NCBI RefSeq assembly: GCF_036231965.1
Contig: NZ_CP109499.1
Coordinates: forward strand, 1,054,001 to 1,118,000
Length of the DNA stretch: 64,000 bases
Origin: Streptomyces sp. NBC_01428
GTDB lineage: Bacteria; Actinomycetota; Actinomycetes; Streptomycetales; Streptomycetaceae
Direction of reading: 5' to 3'
Shown here: piece by piece, positions 1-7,799 of the stretch
Numbering within the stretch: position 1 is the first letter of the stretch
How the letters are laid out: the number at the start of each line of letters is the position of its first letter
Position numbers and translations under genes: made by a program
Notes under the pieces: generated by a model
What the model was told of the DNA's origin: nothing
Seen by the model: the letters and a program-made list of their open reading frames with translations, nothing else
The model's database searches: none

Positions 1-417
1 CTCGACCAGTTGATCGGCGAAGGGCTCCGCAGTACGGAAGACCGGGTGGCCGTGCCCCACACCCTCTTCATCACACCTCCGTTGGCGACTGTGGGGCTCA
101 CCGAGAGGGAGGCACGCGCCGCAGGCTACCGGGTGAAGATCACCAGCCAGCCAGTCGCTGAGATCATCGCCATGCCGCGGGCCTATGTCGTCGAGGAGAC
201 CCGCGGAATGATGAAGTTCGTGGTCGACCTGGAGACCGACAAGATCTTGGGTGCCGCGCTGCTGAGCACTGATGGACAGGAAATCATCAATACCGTCGCC
301 CTGGCGATGAGACACGGCATCACCGCATCCGAACTCCGCAACTCCATCTACACTCACCCCAGTTCGACGGAGGCGTTCAACGACGTACTGGGTGTGGTGG
401 TGCGCAGCGACACGTAG
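1..417 (+). CDS. FAD-dependent pyridine nucleotide-disulfide oxidoreductase, C-terminal part
   Basis: Only the 3' end is present; the reading frame is open to the window edge. The visible ~138 residues form the C-terminal dimerisation domain of the glutathione reductase/mercuric reductase/lipoamide dehydrogenase family: TPPLATVGLTEREAR at the domain start and THPSSTEAF near the end, where family members carry the His-Glu pair that acts as the acid/base in the partner subunit. The FAD and NAD(P) domains and the CxxxxC disulfide lie upstream, so the exact enzyme (RclA-like, mercuric reductase-like or lipoamide dehydrogenase-like) cannot be decided. The spacing of the HP and E residues fits an active enzyme. 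Confidence 0.85.
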   Translation, partial: LDQLIGEGLRSTEDRVAVPHTLFITPPLATVGLTEREARAAGYRVKITSQPVAEIIAMPRAYVVEETRGMMKFVVDLETDKILGAALLSTDGQEIINTVALAMRHGITASELRNSIYTHPSSTEAFNDVLGVVVRSDT

Positions 418-583
418 GGCACCGCGACCCGCACGCACTGTCGTGGCCGCCCCGAGATTGCGGGCGGGTGTGCCAGGAGACCGTTGTCTACGAGGCGGCT
501 GCGTAGCTCACAGGGCATCAGATGCCCTCTCCCGTACACGTTCCGTCTTTCCGATGTTCGTTCTGATGACCCCGGGCCGGCAC

Positions 584-589
584 TACAGT
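584..589 (+). promoter_or_regulatory. -10 box for a leaderless transcript
   Basis: TACAGT fits the actinobacterial TANNNT -10 consensus and lies 7 nt upstream of a GTG at 597. No Shine-Dalgarno sequence precedes that GTG, so transcription probably starts at or next to the start codon. Inferred from sequence only. Confidence 0.4.
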
Positions 590-596
590 GCGCGCC

Positions 597-905
597 GTGG
601 AGATACCCGACTACCTACCCCACTGGTGGGTCTGGATCATGCTCGGCCTTGCGGCGCTGCAGGCCATCGGCCTTGTTCCGATCAGTGGCCGACTGCGTGC
701 CTCGGATCCCGCCGTGCGGTCCGAGGCACGCTTGGACTTGCTGGATGCCGTGGGCGCTCTGCTGTCCTTCGGTGGCTTCGGACTGACCCTGGTGGGGTCG
801 GCGTCCTGGTTCTGGCTCGGGCTGGTCGGCTTCGCTCTCATGACGGCCGGGTACGCGGTCAAGGGCGTTCGCCTGTTGCGGGCCCGACGTCGTCCCACCG
901 GCTGA
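597..905 (+). CDS. Small integral membrane protein, unknown function
   Basis: A 102-residue protein with an aromatic start ([12 protein letters not shown]), three hydrophobic segments (roughly residues 7-28, 45-65 and 68-88) and a basic C-terminal tail ([11 protein letters not shown]), as expected for an inner-membrane protein with its C-terminus inside. No enzymatic motif is visible. I place the start at GTG 597 because a TANNNT box lies 7 nt upstream and no ribosome-binding site precedes it; an in-frame GTG at 588 is the alternative. Hydrophobic periodicity and GC bias support coding, but the family is not recognised. Confidence 0.6.
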   Translation: MEIPDYLPHWWVWIMLGLAALQAIGLVPISGRLRASDPAVRSEARLDLLDAVGALLSFGGFGLTLVGSASWFWLGLVGFALMTAGYAVKGVRLLRARRRPTG

Positions 906-918
906 CGCCCGCCGGCTC

Positions 919-1951
919 CTAGCTGTCGGCTCCCAGGTCGTTCCGCATGGCGTCCCGGAGGGCTTGATATGCCTGGTCGAAGCGGAGGCGGCCTGCGGCA
1001 TGCGGGGCGCTGTCCCGGGTGCATCCGTCGGCCGCGGTGCCGGGTGACTGCGCGCGCGGTCCACAAGTAGCGCTGCCCGTCGGACATTCCCGCGATCTGG
1101 ACGTGGACGCGGCCGGGCGCGGCGAAGGCCTCGTAGACGTTTCCACAGCGGGCAGGTTCCACCGGCCCGGGAGAAGTGGAAGCCGGTGGCCGACTGACGC
1201 TTGGACATGTTCCCGGCCCGGTCGACGCGTACGAAGGAGAACGGCACGCCGCGCAGGCGGGGCCGCTGCAGGGTGCTGAGCCGGTGGCAGACGGTCTCGT
1301 AGCCGAGGCCGTAGCGGTCGGTGAGGCGCTCGATGTCATAGCGCACCTCTTCGGCAGCCGCGTGGAAGGGCCGGTACGGGAGGATGAGCGCGGCGGCGAA
1401 GTAGTTGGCGATGCCGAAGCGGGCGAGGGCGTGGGTGGCGGAGCCCTCGGGAAATTTGGCGGTGGCCTGGCGGTCCAGTTCCTCGTCGTACTCGAGCAGG
1501 GCGGCGTCGCCATGCGGAACGCGCGTTGTCCTGGTCGCTGCCGGTTGGACAGGTGAAGGGTTCGGGGCGCCGCGTCGTAGTGGTGCAGTCGGTCTCCGGC
1601 TTCCGCCGCCAGGTGGACGCCGTGTCGGTCGGCGAGTCTCGCCATGAGCGCGCGCAGGACCTCTCCCGCCCGGATGCCGATCTCCTCGGCGAGTTGCTCC
1701 GCGGCGAGGTCCGTGCCGTGCAGGTCGTTCTGGTGGCGGTAGAGGAAGTCGCGGATCTCCTCGTGTGGCGAGCGCGGGGTGTCGTGCTCGCCGCCCCGGC
1801 CGTCCGCCACCTCCGTGAGCCGTTCGGACAGGCTCTGGTTGCGGCGGCCCAGATCGAGCAGGACCTGGGCCACACCCGGCATCCGTGAGGCGAGCTGCGC
1901 GAGGTCGGCCGCTGCGACGCTCGACTCGGCAACTCGGGGTCCGCTCCGCAC
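919..1951 (-). pseudogene. Broken short-chain fatty acyl-type transcriptional regulator (XRE/DUF2083 class)
   Basis: Fragments in three reading frames line up with one protein of the RamB/ScfR-like class (N-terminal XRE helix-turn-helix, IrrE-like middle, DUF2083 C-terminus). The first frame (about 1951-1507) carries [19 protein letters not shown] and [16 protein letters not shown]. The second (about 1507-1150) carries [37 protein letters not shown] and [21 protein letters not shown]. The third returns with [19 protein letters not shown]. The N-terminal helix-turn-helix is absent upstream of 1951, and the usual cysteine-containing C-terminus is replaced by unrelated sequence. At least two frameshifts plus loss of both ends make this a non-functional relic. 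Family assignment rests on motif recall, not alignment. Confidence 0.7.
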
Positions 1952-2278
1952 GCCGGGTGAATCGCTGTTGCCGCCGCGTTCCAGGGTGGCCCATCCGTAA
2001 GTTGCCAGTGCCTTCGAGCCCTACTGCGTGAGCCAGCAGAGTGTGGCCACAGCACCGCTCAGCGCAATCGAGAAGCACTGCGCACGACCGGCGCCTCACC
2101 CGGTCCTCGTCAGCTATGGCCAGCCTCACCCGGCGACTCCACGGCCAACCGGTGGGGGCTGGCTAGGTCGCCGGGTCCGCCGTAGTGCTTGTTGAACGAC
2201 TCCCCAGGGGGCCCGAGGGCGATCGAACCCGCTTTCCTGGGGTTTCACGGGGCCGGCGTGCGCCGGACGACTTGGCGG

Positions 2279-2737
2279 TCATGTCTGGCACTGAGAGGTC
2301 GCGGCGCCGGTCCAGTTGCTCCAGGCGCCTCCCGCGGGTTTAACGTGGACGCGAATCTCGACTTTGGCGTTGACGACGAAGCAGACCCGGGTGGTGCTGC
2401 CGATTTCGGTGGGACCGGTGGTCGAACGGCGGGGGACGAGGGCGCGTCCGTTGCCGATCTTGACCCAGTGGCCACCGGAGACGACGCGGAAGAAGGCTTC
2501 GTACTCGACGTGGGCGGCGTGGGGGCTGGTGTTGCGAAGAACGACGTGGGCCTTGATGTCGCGGGTGTAGATGCGTCCTTCCTTGCCCTTCTCGGCGCTG
2601 ATGCAGCCGTTGGCCGCGATGCCCCCGGTGGAGACGGAGCCGCCGCAGGCGACGGCGGCGGCGTGGGCGTTGGCAGCGGGAAGCAGGAGGGCGAGCGCGG
2701 TGGCGGAGGCCAGGGCTGCGGTGCGCATCAGACGCAT
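2279..2737 (-). CDS. Secreted protein of unknown function
   Basis: A 152-residue exported protein. The start at 2737 is supported by GGAAGGAC just upstream; an ATG ten codons earlier lacks such a site. Residues 1-27 form a Sec signal peptide (MRLMRTAALASATALALLLP followed by a NAHA-type cleavage site). The mature part has four cysteines (CGG, NGC, RVCF, SQC) that could form two disulfides, and alternating strand-like segments (YTRDIKAHVVLRN, HVEYEAFFRVV) suggesting a beta-sandwich. No catalytic motif is visible. It resembles small secreted hypothetical proteins common in Streptomyces. It stands alone, with the broken regulator downstream. Confidence 0.75.
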   Translation of the reverse strand: MRLMRTAALASATALALLLPAANAHAAAVACGGSVSTGGIAANGCISAEKGKEGRIYTRDIKAHVVLRNTSPHAAHVEYEAFFRVVSGGHWVKIGNGRALVPRRSTTGPTEIGSTTRVCFVVNAKVEIRVHVKPAGGAWSNWTGAATSQCQT

Positions 2738-3418
2738 GGAAGTCCTTCCGGTTGAGGAATGTCCCATCTTCTACCGGAATTTCGAATTGTTCCTCCTCCG
2801 CCACCCTTTCGCGTGACCTTCTTCCGCGCGTAGCCCCGCGCGGGCGGCGAACCTACGGGCAGCGCCCCAAGCGGGTCGCCACCGCATCGGCCGCGGTTAC
2901 CAACGGTCCCGGCCGCACGAAGATCTCCATCAACCGCGCAGCGGCGCGGTCGGGTTCTATGTCAAACGCCTCGTGGCCATGGCTGACGACTCACGCATAC
3001 GCGGCCGCGTGCCCCTCGGGACAGGGAGCAGGCCGCGCCCCGACCCGAAGTGCCGGTGGAAGAGCACCCCTTGCGGGAGGCTGACGGCCCGAAGCCCATA
3101 GTTCGGACGTGGTCGCCGACCGATCCGCCCGCCCTGTGGGGGCGCCAGAAAGGCACCTGGAGATGGGCGCTCGTGACCGCCAAGCGGGACTGGCCCGACC
3201 GACACCGACGGGACGACATCGAAGTCACACCGCACCGTCTGGCGGCTCTACGCAGGACTGCGTTCACCAGTAAGAGAACGGTGAGAACCGATAATTGATC
3301 CGGCTTTCGGCGCCAAATGACCTAGTCTTTAAGGAACTTGACGATGAATAGGTCGGTCGATGGCGTTCTCTTTACCAGGTTTGCAGTGCGCCTCAGGTCC
3401 GGCCGCGGAAGGAGTGCA
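2738..3418. other. Intergenic region with a possible gene remnant
   Basis: No convincing gene. On the plus strand 3050-3298 there is an open stretch of 82 codons containing PPALWGRQKGTWRWALVTAK, reminiscent of a small Streptomyces family of unknown function with an LW...WRxAxVTA pattern. It lacks a ribosome-binding site and its ends look decayed, so I treat it as a remnant. The distal end carries the promoter and leader of the lipase-like gene that follows. Confidence 0.3.
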
Positions 3419-4606
3419 GTGCCTCCCGTACGCCCGAATCGCCGTTCCCTCATAGCCGGTGGCCTCGCAGTAGCCGCCGCAACCGCCGTTCCCCTGTCGG
3501 TGTCCACGCCCGCAGTGGCAGCCGGTCTCATCCCCATCCGGCTGGCCGGGCCGACCGGTCCCGCTCCGGTGGGCGCCGCAGAGCTGCACCTGGTCGACCC
3601 GTCGCGGACCGACCCCTGGTCGGGGCAGCCGCGCGAGGTGATGGTGACCGTGACGTACCCGGCCGCCGACGTGCGTGGCCGCGCGATGCTCCCCTGGCTG
3701 CCCTCTGGTGCCGAGCGGGCCCTGAAGGCCCGCTTCGGGGGCGCGGTGGACGGCTACGCGCTCCCGAGGACCCACAGCGCGAACCGCGCGCCGGCCCGGC
3801 CCGGCCGCCGGCCGGTGCTGCTCCACTCGCCGGGATATAACGCGGACCGCACGTTCAACACGCTGGTCATCGAGGAACTGGCCTCCTGGGGCTATGTAGT
3901 TGTCGCGATCGACCATCCCTACGACTCGGGCGAGGTGGAGTTCCCGGACGGCCGCGTGGTCGTCAACCGCCCCGACGACGCCAGCGACGAGGCCCGCACG
4001 GCCGCGGTCGCGGTGCGCGCCGCCGATCTGCGGTTCGTCCTCGACCAACTGACCGTGCTGGAGCGGGGCGGCAACCCCGACGCCGAGGGGCGTCCGCTCC
4101 CGCGCGGGCTGCGCGGGACGCTGGACCTCACGCGGGTCGGCGCTTTCGGGCACTCCCGGGGCGGCGCCGCGTCGGCCGCGATGATGTACCTGGACAAGCG
4201 GGTGCGGGCCGGCGTCGATCTGGACGGCGCGCTGTACGGGCCGGTGGTCAAGCACGGTCTTGACCGGCCGTTCCTGCTGATGGACACGGTGGTCCACGAC
4301 GGGCTGAACGAGGACGAGACCTGGCCATCGTTCTGGGCGCACCTGAGCGACTGGCACCGCTGCCTGCGGCTCACGGACGCCGACCACAACTGCTTCACCG
4401 ACATCGTGGCCATCGCCCCGCAGCTCCCCGAGGCGGTACGCAATACGCTGCAGATCGGCCCGATCCCCGCCGACCGGGCGGTGGCTGCCGTACGGGCGAC
4501 CGTGCGCGCCTTCTTCGATCTCCAGCTGCGCGGCCGCCCGGACGCCGGGCATCTGCTGTGGGGGGCTTCGCCGCGCTATCCCGAGATCGAGTACGTAGCC
4601 GGATAG
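3419..4606 (+). CDS. Tat-exported alpha/beta hydrolase, platelet-activating-factor acetylhydrolase-like
   Basis: About 395 residues. The N-terminus is a twin-arginine signal (NRRSLIAGG, hydrophobic stretch, then TPAVAAG cleavage region). The body is an alpha/beta-hydrolase fold: LLHSPGYN before the oxyanion strand, VVAIDHPYDSGEVEFPDG, nucleophile elbow GHSRGG with Ser at about residue 246, and DADHNCF, which probably supplies the catalytic His. Layout and length match bacterial PAF-acetylhydrolase/lipase proteins (PF03403-like), which cleave short-chain acyl esters outside the cell. I chose GTG 3419, preceded by GGAAGGAG, because it gives a compact Tat peptide; ATG 3344 with AAGGA upstream is also possible and would add 25 residues. 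Substrate unknown. Confidence 0.85.
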   Translation: MPPVRPNRRSLIAGGLAVAAATAVPLSVSTPAVAAGLIPIRLAGPTGPAPVGAAELHLVDPSRTDPWSGQPREVMVTVTYPAADVRGRAMLPWLPSGAERALKARFGGAVDGYALPRTHSANRAPARPGRRPVLLHSPGYNADRTFNTLVIEELASWGYVVVAIDHPYDSGEVEFPDGRVVVNRPDDASDEARTAAVAVRAADLRFVLDQLTVLERGGNPDAEGRPLPRGLRGTLDLTRVGAFGHSRGGAASAAMMYLDKRVRAGVDLDGALYGPVVKHGLDRPFLLMDTVVHDGLNEDETWPSFWAHLSDWHRCLRLTDADHNCFTDIVAIAPQLPEAVRNTLQIGPIPADRAVAAVRATVRAFFDLQLRGRPDAGHLLWGASPRYPEIEYVAG

Positions 4607-5562
4607 CAACCGGCGCCGGACGCCCTCAGGCGGTCTGCCCGCGGCCCTGCCACACGACGACGGCCGCCACCAGCAACACCCCGACTGGGCGGGCCCGTTC
4701 GGTACGAACGAGGAAGAAGGCCCGGACCTGGAGAGGGCGGACCAGAGCGGGCCCGTCACGCACCGGCAGGTGGGTCAGTTCCCACGCGGTGGCGGTCAGA
4801 GTCACGGCAGTTGGCGCCGATCAAGTCCTGGGACATCGCGGCCCCCGCGCCAGGCAAGGGATCGGCAGCCAGTTTGTGTAGGGCGTGCCAGGAGTCGTAC
4901 GCGGCCAGCAGTACCGTCCCATGGTGGTGCAGGTCGGCGTAGACCCCACGGGCGCCCTGCAGCAGCAAGGTGCTCAGAACCCAGCGCCGCAGCCAGGGTC
5001 GAGGGTTGCTGGTAACGATCTCCAGGCCGGCCGGGGGGCCGGGTGTCGTCGGATCACCACCTTCGCGGCGGCCGATCAAATCCACGGCAGTGGTTTCTTC
5101 GCGGGTCAGGACCGGAGCGGTGCGCGGCGGCGGGCTACCGCCGCCGCGCATCCGCAGGATGGCTGGCCAAAGAAGCCGACCGGCGCCCCAACACACTGCA
5201 TCCCCTACTCGGCCCACCGCCCGCATCCTCAACGGTGGCGATCTCCCACACAGCCAGAATATGGAGGCGGCCCAGGAGGAGTACGTCCGTCATGCTTCCC
5301 AGATCCGGCGTCAACGACATTAGGCGTCCGGCAACTCCAGTGCCCGCTCACAATCGTCACCGGTCGACCAGCCCGCACAACCGGAGGAAGCGCGCCGGAG
5401 AGCGCGGTCGCGCCTCCGGCGTCCGGACAGCAATGTTGTGCGGCAACCGCCACGTCCTCCCCTCCCCTCCCCCCGCCGCCGGGCTCGCGGAGCGCGCGCC
5501 CGGCGGTCTCGGAAGACGGGCGGCCCGCCCCCGTGGCGCGGGCCGCGGAGGATCGCGGTCGG
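4607..5562. other. 955-bp region without a confirmed gene; possible decayed minus-strand gene
   Basis: Nothing is recognised. On the minus strand, 4756-5232 is open (158 codons) with protein-like text such as LLQGARGVYADLHHHGTVLL. It is followed in another frame (about 4640-4830) by VRAFFLVRTERARP and a hydrophobic segment VGVLLVAAVVVW that ends at a stop. Together they read like one frameshifted gene, but I know no homologue. The proximal end holds GC-rich inverted repeats downstream of the CU044_5270-type gene. Confidence 0.3.
5476..5506 (-). terminator. GC-rich hairpin downstream of the sigma-factor operon
   Basis: Arms CCGCCGGGC (5476-5484) and GCCCGGCGG (5498-5506) form a 9-bp stem with a 13-nt loop, 57 nt beyond the stop of the CU044_5270-type gene. 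There is no U-tract, as usual in Streptomyces. Confidence 0.4.
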
Positions 5563-6528
5563 TCAGTCGCGGTTGCCCGCCTTGTCCACCACCGCCGTCG
5601 TGACGATCGAGTCACCGCCGAGGACCTTGCCGTGCGCCGAGATAATCTGGGTGCCGACGATCCGGTAGGTCCTCGGGTCGATCAGCCACCGGTCGTGGAT
5701 CGATTCACCGGTGGCGGAGTTCTCCCCACGGAAGTAGTTCAGGGCGATCACCCGGCGTCCGGCGGCGGTGTCGACCAGGTGGCCGGTGACCTCTCCGCCC
5801 GGTACGAGTGCGAGGGCGCGGTAGAGAGACGCCAGGCCCTTGGCCGGCATCACGTCGGCCGACAGCAGGACACTGATCTCGGAGTAGTCGTTGCGTGCCT
5901 GTGCGGCATCCTTGGAGTCGGCGATGGCATCCTGCTCGCGCAGCGCCTTCAGCGTCTGCTTGCCGTCGGCGGGCAGGGCGGTGAGGACCCGGTACATCTC
6001 ACGGGGCGAGCGGTCATCGCCCTCGCCGCCGTTCTCCAGGTGCATCTTGGTGACCTCGAGCGGGTGGTGCTTCAACTGGAAGGCGCTGGCGGAACCGTCG
6101 TAGCGGATCCAGTTCTCCACATCGCCCACGCGTTTGTTCGCCTCGTTCGCAGGCTCCTGCACCGACTTGGTGTAGATCCATTGCTTCGCCTGCGGAACGG
6201 TGCCGTCCGGCTGTGTCTGGACCGCGTCGGCGGCCTGCCGCAGGAACTCCGCCGCGCTTACTCCCTTGAAGCGCACGCCCTGCGTGGCTGCGGGCTGCAC
6301 CGCGCGCCCCTCGCCCTTCCCGCCCACCAGCAGGGTGGCGGCGACGGCGACGGCGGTCACCCCGGCCACGACCGCGACGATCGCGAACTCCCGTCGTCGC
6401 CACAACGCCCGACGCGACTCCCTGGCTCGCACGGCTTCGGTGAGCCGTGCCCGCCCCGGTGCGAGCCGGCCTCGGTCGGGTACCGGCGTGTGGGCGCGCA
6501 GCTCACGCACTTCGGTCATCTCGTCCAT
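5563..6528 (-). CDS. CU044_5270-type membrane protein, putative partner of the ECF sigma factor
   Basis: A 321-residue protein with a charged cytoplasmic N-terminus (about 47 residues ending SRRALWRRREF), one transmembrane helix (IVAVVAGVTAVAVAATLLVGG, about 49-69) and a large extracytoplasmic domain with ENWIRYDG, VLTALPADGKQTLKALRE, EISVLLSADVMPAKGLASLY and a C-terminal IDPRTYRIVGTQII segment. This architecture is that of actinobacterial CU044_5270 proteins, which are encoded next to ECF sigma factors and probably act as membrane anti-sigma or sensor proteins. It begins 2 nt after the sigma-factor stop (TAG CC ATG), so the two are translationally coupled. No zinc-binding HxxxCxxC anti-sigma motif is present. 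Confidence 0.85.
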   Translation of the reverse strand: MDEMTEVRELRAHTPVPDRGRLAPGRARLTEAVRARESRRALWRRREFAIVAVVAGVTAVAVAATLLVGGKGEGRAVQPAATQGVRFKGVSAAEFLRQAADAVQTQPDGTVPQAKQWIYTKSVQEPANEANKRVGDVENWIRYDGSASAFQLKHHPLEVTKMHLENGGEGDDRSPREMYRVLTALPADGKQTLKALREQDAIADSKDAAQARNDYSEISVLLSADVMPAKGLASLYRALALVPGGEVTGHLVDTAAGRRVIALNYFRGENSATGESIHDRWLIDPRTYRIVGTQIISAHGKVLGGDSIVTTAVVDKAGNRD

Positions 6529-6530
6529 GG

Positions 6531-7136
6531 CTAGGCCACCTCCGCGGTGTCGATCACGAACGTGGGATCGGCGCCCAGCGCCGTACGTACCTTGCGTCGC
6601 GCCCGGTTGAGCCGCGAACGAACCGTGCCGACGGGTATGTCCAACGCCTCCGCGACCTCCTGATAGGTCAGTTCGGCCCAGGCGATGAGCAGCAGGACGT
6701 GCCGGTCCGGCGCCGACAGTCCCGCGAGAGCGCCGGCCAGCGGGCCCTGCGCCGCGATCCGGCTGTCGGTGTCCTCCAGCCAGAACGGGCCCCCGGACGC
6801 GGCGAGCGGGTCGTGGCCGGTGCGGGCGAGCACCCTGAGCGCGCGCACCTCGGCGCGGCGCTGCTTGCCGATGAGGTTCCCGGCGATGCCGTACAGCCAG
6901 GGGCGCGCGTTGGCGCGGCTGTGGTCGTAGCGGGACCGGATCCGGAAGGCGATCAGGAAGGTGTCGGCGGTGATGTCGTCAGCGGCCGCGTCGCCCAGGC
7001 GACGGGCCGCGTAGCGGTGGACATCGGGGGCGTAGCGGTCGTAGAGCGTGGCGAACAGCTCCGGCTCCTCCAACGACTGCGCGACGATCTCCGCGTCGTC
7101 CATCGTCGGTGCCGTGGACGGCGGTGGTCCGCTCAC
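6531..7136 (-). CDS. ECF-type RNA polymerase sigma factor
   Basis: About 201 residues with sigma region 2 (ELFATLYDRYAPDVHRYAAR, DDITADTFLIAFRIR, then RPWLYGIAGNLI) and region 4 (LSAPDRHVLLLIAWAELTYQ, EVAEALDIPVGTVRSRLNRA), the latter a classical helix-turn-helix for -35 recognition. The start is taken as GTG 7136, preceded by AGGGGAAG; an in-frame ATG at 7103 and an upstream ATG at 7205 are alternatives. Co-transcribed with the following CU044_5270-type membrane protein. Expected to direct a small regulon, probably including its own promoter, in response to an envelope signal; the signal is unknown. Confidence 0.9.
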   Translation of the reverse strand: MSGPPPSTAPTMDDAEIVAQSLEEPELFATLYDRYAPDVHRYAARRLGDAAADDITADTFLIAFRIRSRYDHSRANARPWLYGIAGNLIGKQRRAEVRALRVLARTGHDPLAASGGPFWLEDTDSRIAAQGPLAGALAGLSAPDRHVLLLIAWAELTYQEVAEALDIPVGTVRSRLNRARRKVRTALGADPTFVIDTAEVA

Positions 7137-7539
7137 AGTGCTTCCCCTGACTCCTCGGTGCGTGCCGGTCACCTGTTGTTCCCCGCTGACATCCAAAAGG
7201 TTCACGGTTTCGCGAAAGCCGTCGCACCCCCGGTGAACACGCAGGCGCTCAGGGAATCACCGCCTTCGGTACCTTCCGCACGGAGGGGCCCAGTCTCCGA
7301 GGCTCGTCCGACCGTTCGCGGATCGAACGACTCGAGATCCGGGTGAGCCCGGCGCCCGGTTGCGCTTCCTCGCCGATCCGCGCCAGGCGCCCGACGCACA
7401 GACGCCCGGGCCGCGGGGTTGTCACCAGTTCCAGTTGCAGAGGCCGCCGCCCGTCCTCACCGCCGACGCCGCGAGCCGGGCACCCTCCTTCCAGACCGTC
7501 GGGAGGCCATCGCGGTCGTGTCGTCGACGTCGGCGGCTC

Positions 7540-7799
7540 TGAGCCTCGTGATGCAGCGGTCGGCCGGCTCCCCCACGGCGGCAGAGCGAACACCTCGACG
7601 CCATCGTTCTTAGGATCGATGACCTCCTTCGGCAACGGCCACCGGGCGAGCTGCTCCAGCGGCGAGATCTCGGCCGAAGGCGCCTCGAAGTAACCGAAGG
7701 CGCCTCGAAGTACATATCCCACTCGACGGTGGTGCTGTCCGGCTCGATGAAGTGACAGGACCCAGACTCAAAGGCCCGACCGATTCGCCGGCGGCTCAT
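7540..7799 (-). pseudogene. Short gene of unknown function disrupted by a 20-bp tandem duplication
   Basis: Two minus-strand frames join into one sensible protein if one copy of a 20-bp repeat is removed: FIEPDSTTVEWDMYFEAPS (first frame), then AEISPLEQLARWPLPKEVID and DGVEVFALPPWGS (second frame). The break falls exactly at the duplicated segment, where YFEAPS occurs in both frames. The first frame overlaps the end of the carboxylesterase gene by 32 nt, so the true start is unclear, and sequence after PPWGS loses coding character. The family is not recognised. Confidence 0.5.
7674..7712. repeat. 20-bp tandem duplication
   Basis: The 19-nt string CCGAAGGCGCCTCGAAGTA occurs at 7674-7692 and again at 7694-7712, period 20. 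It creates the frameshift in the small minus-strand gene here. Replication slippage is the simplest origin. Confidence 0.9.
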
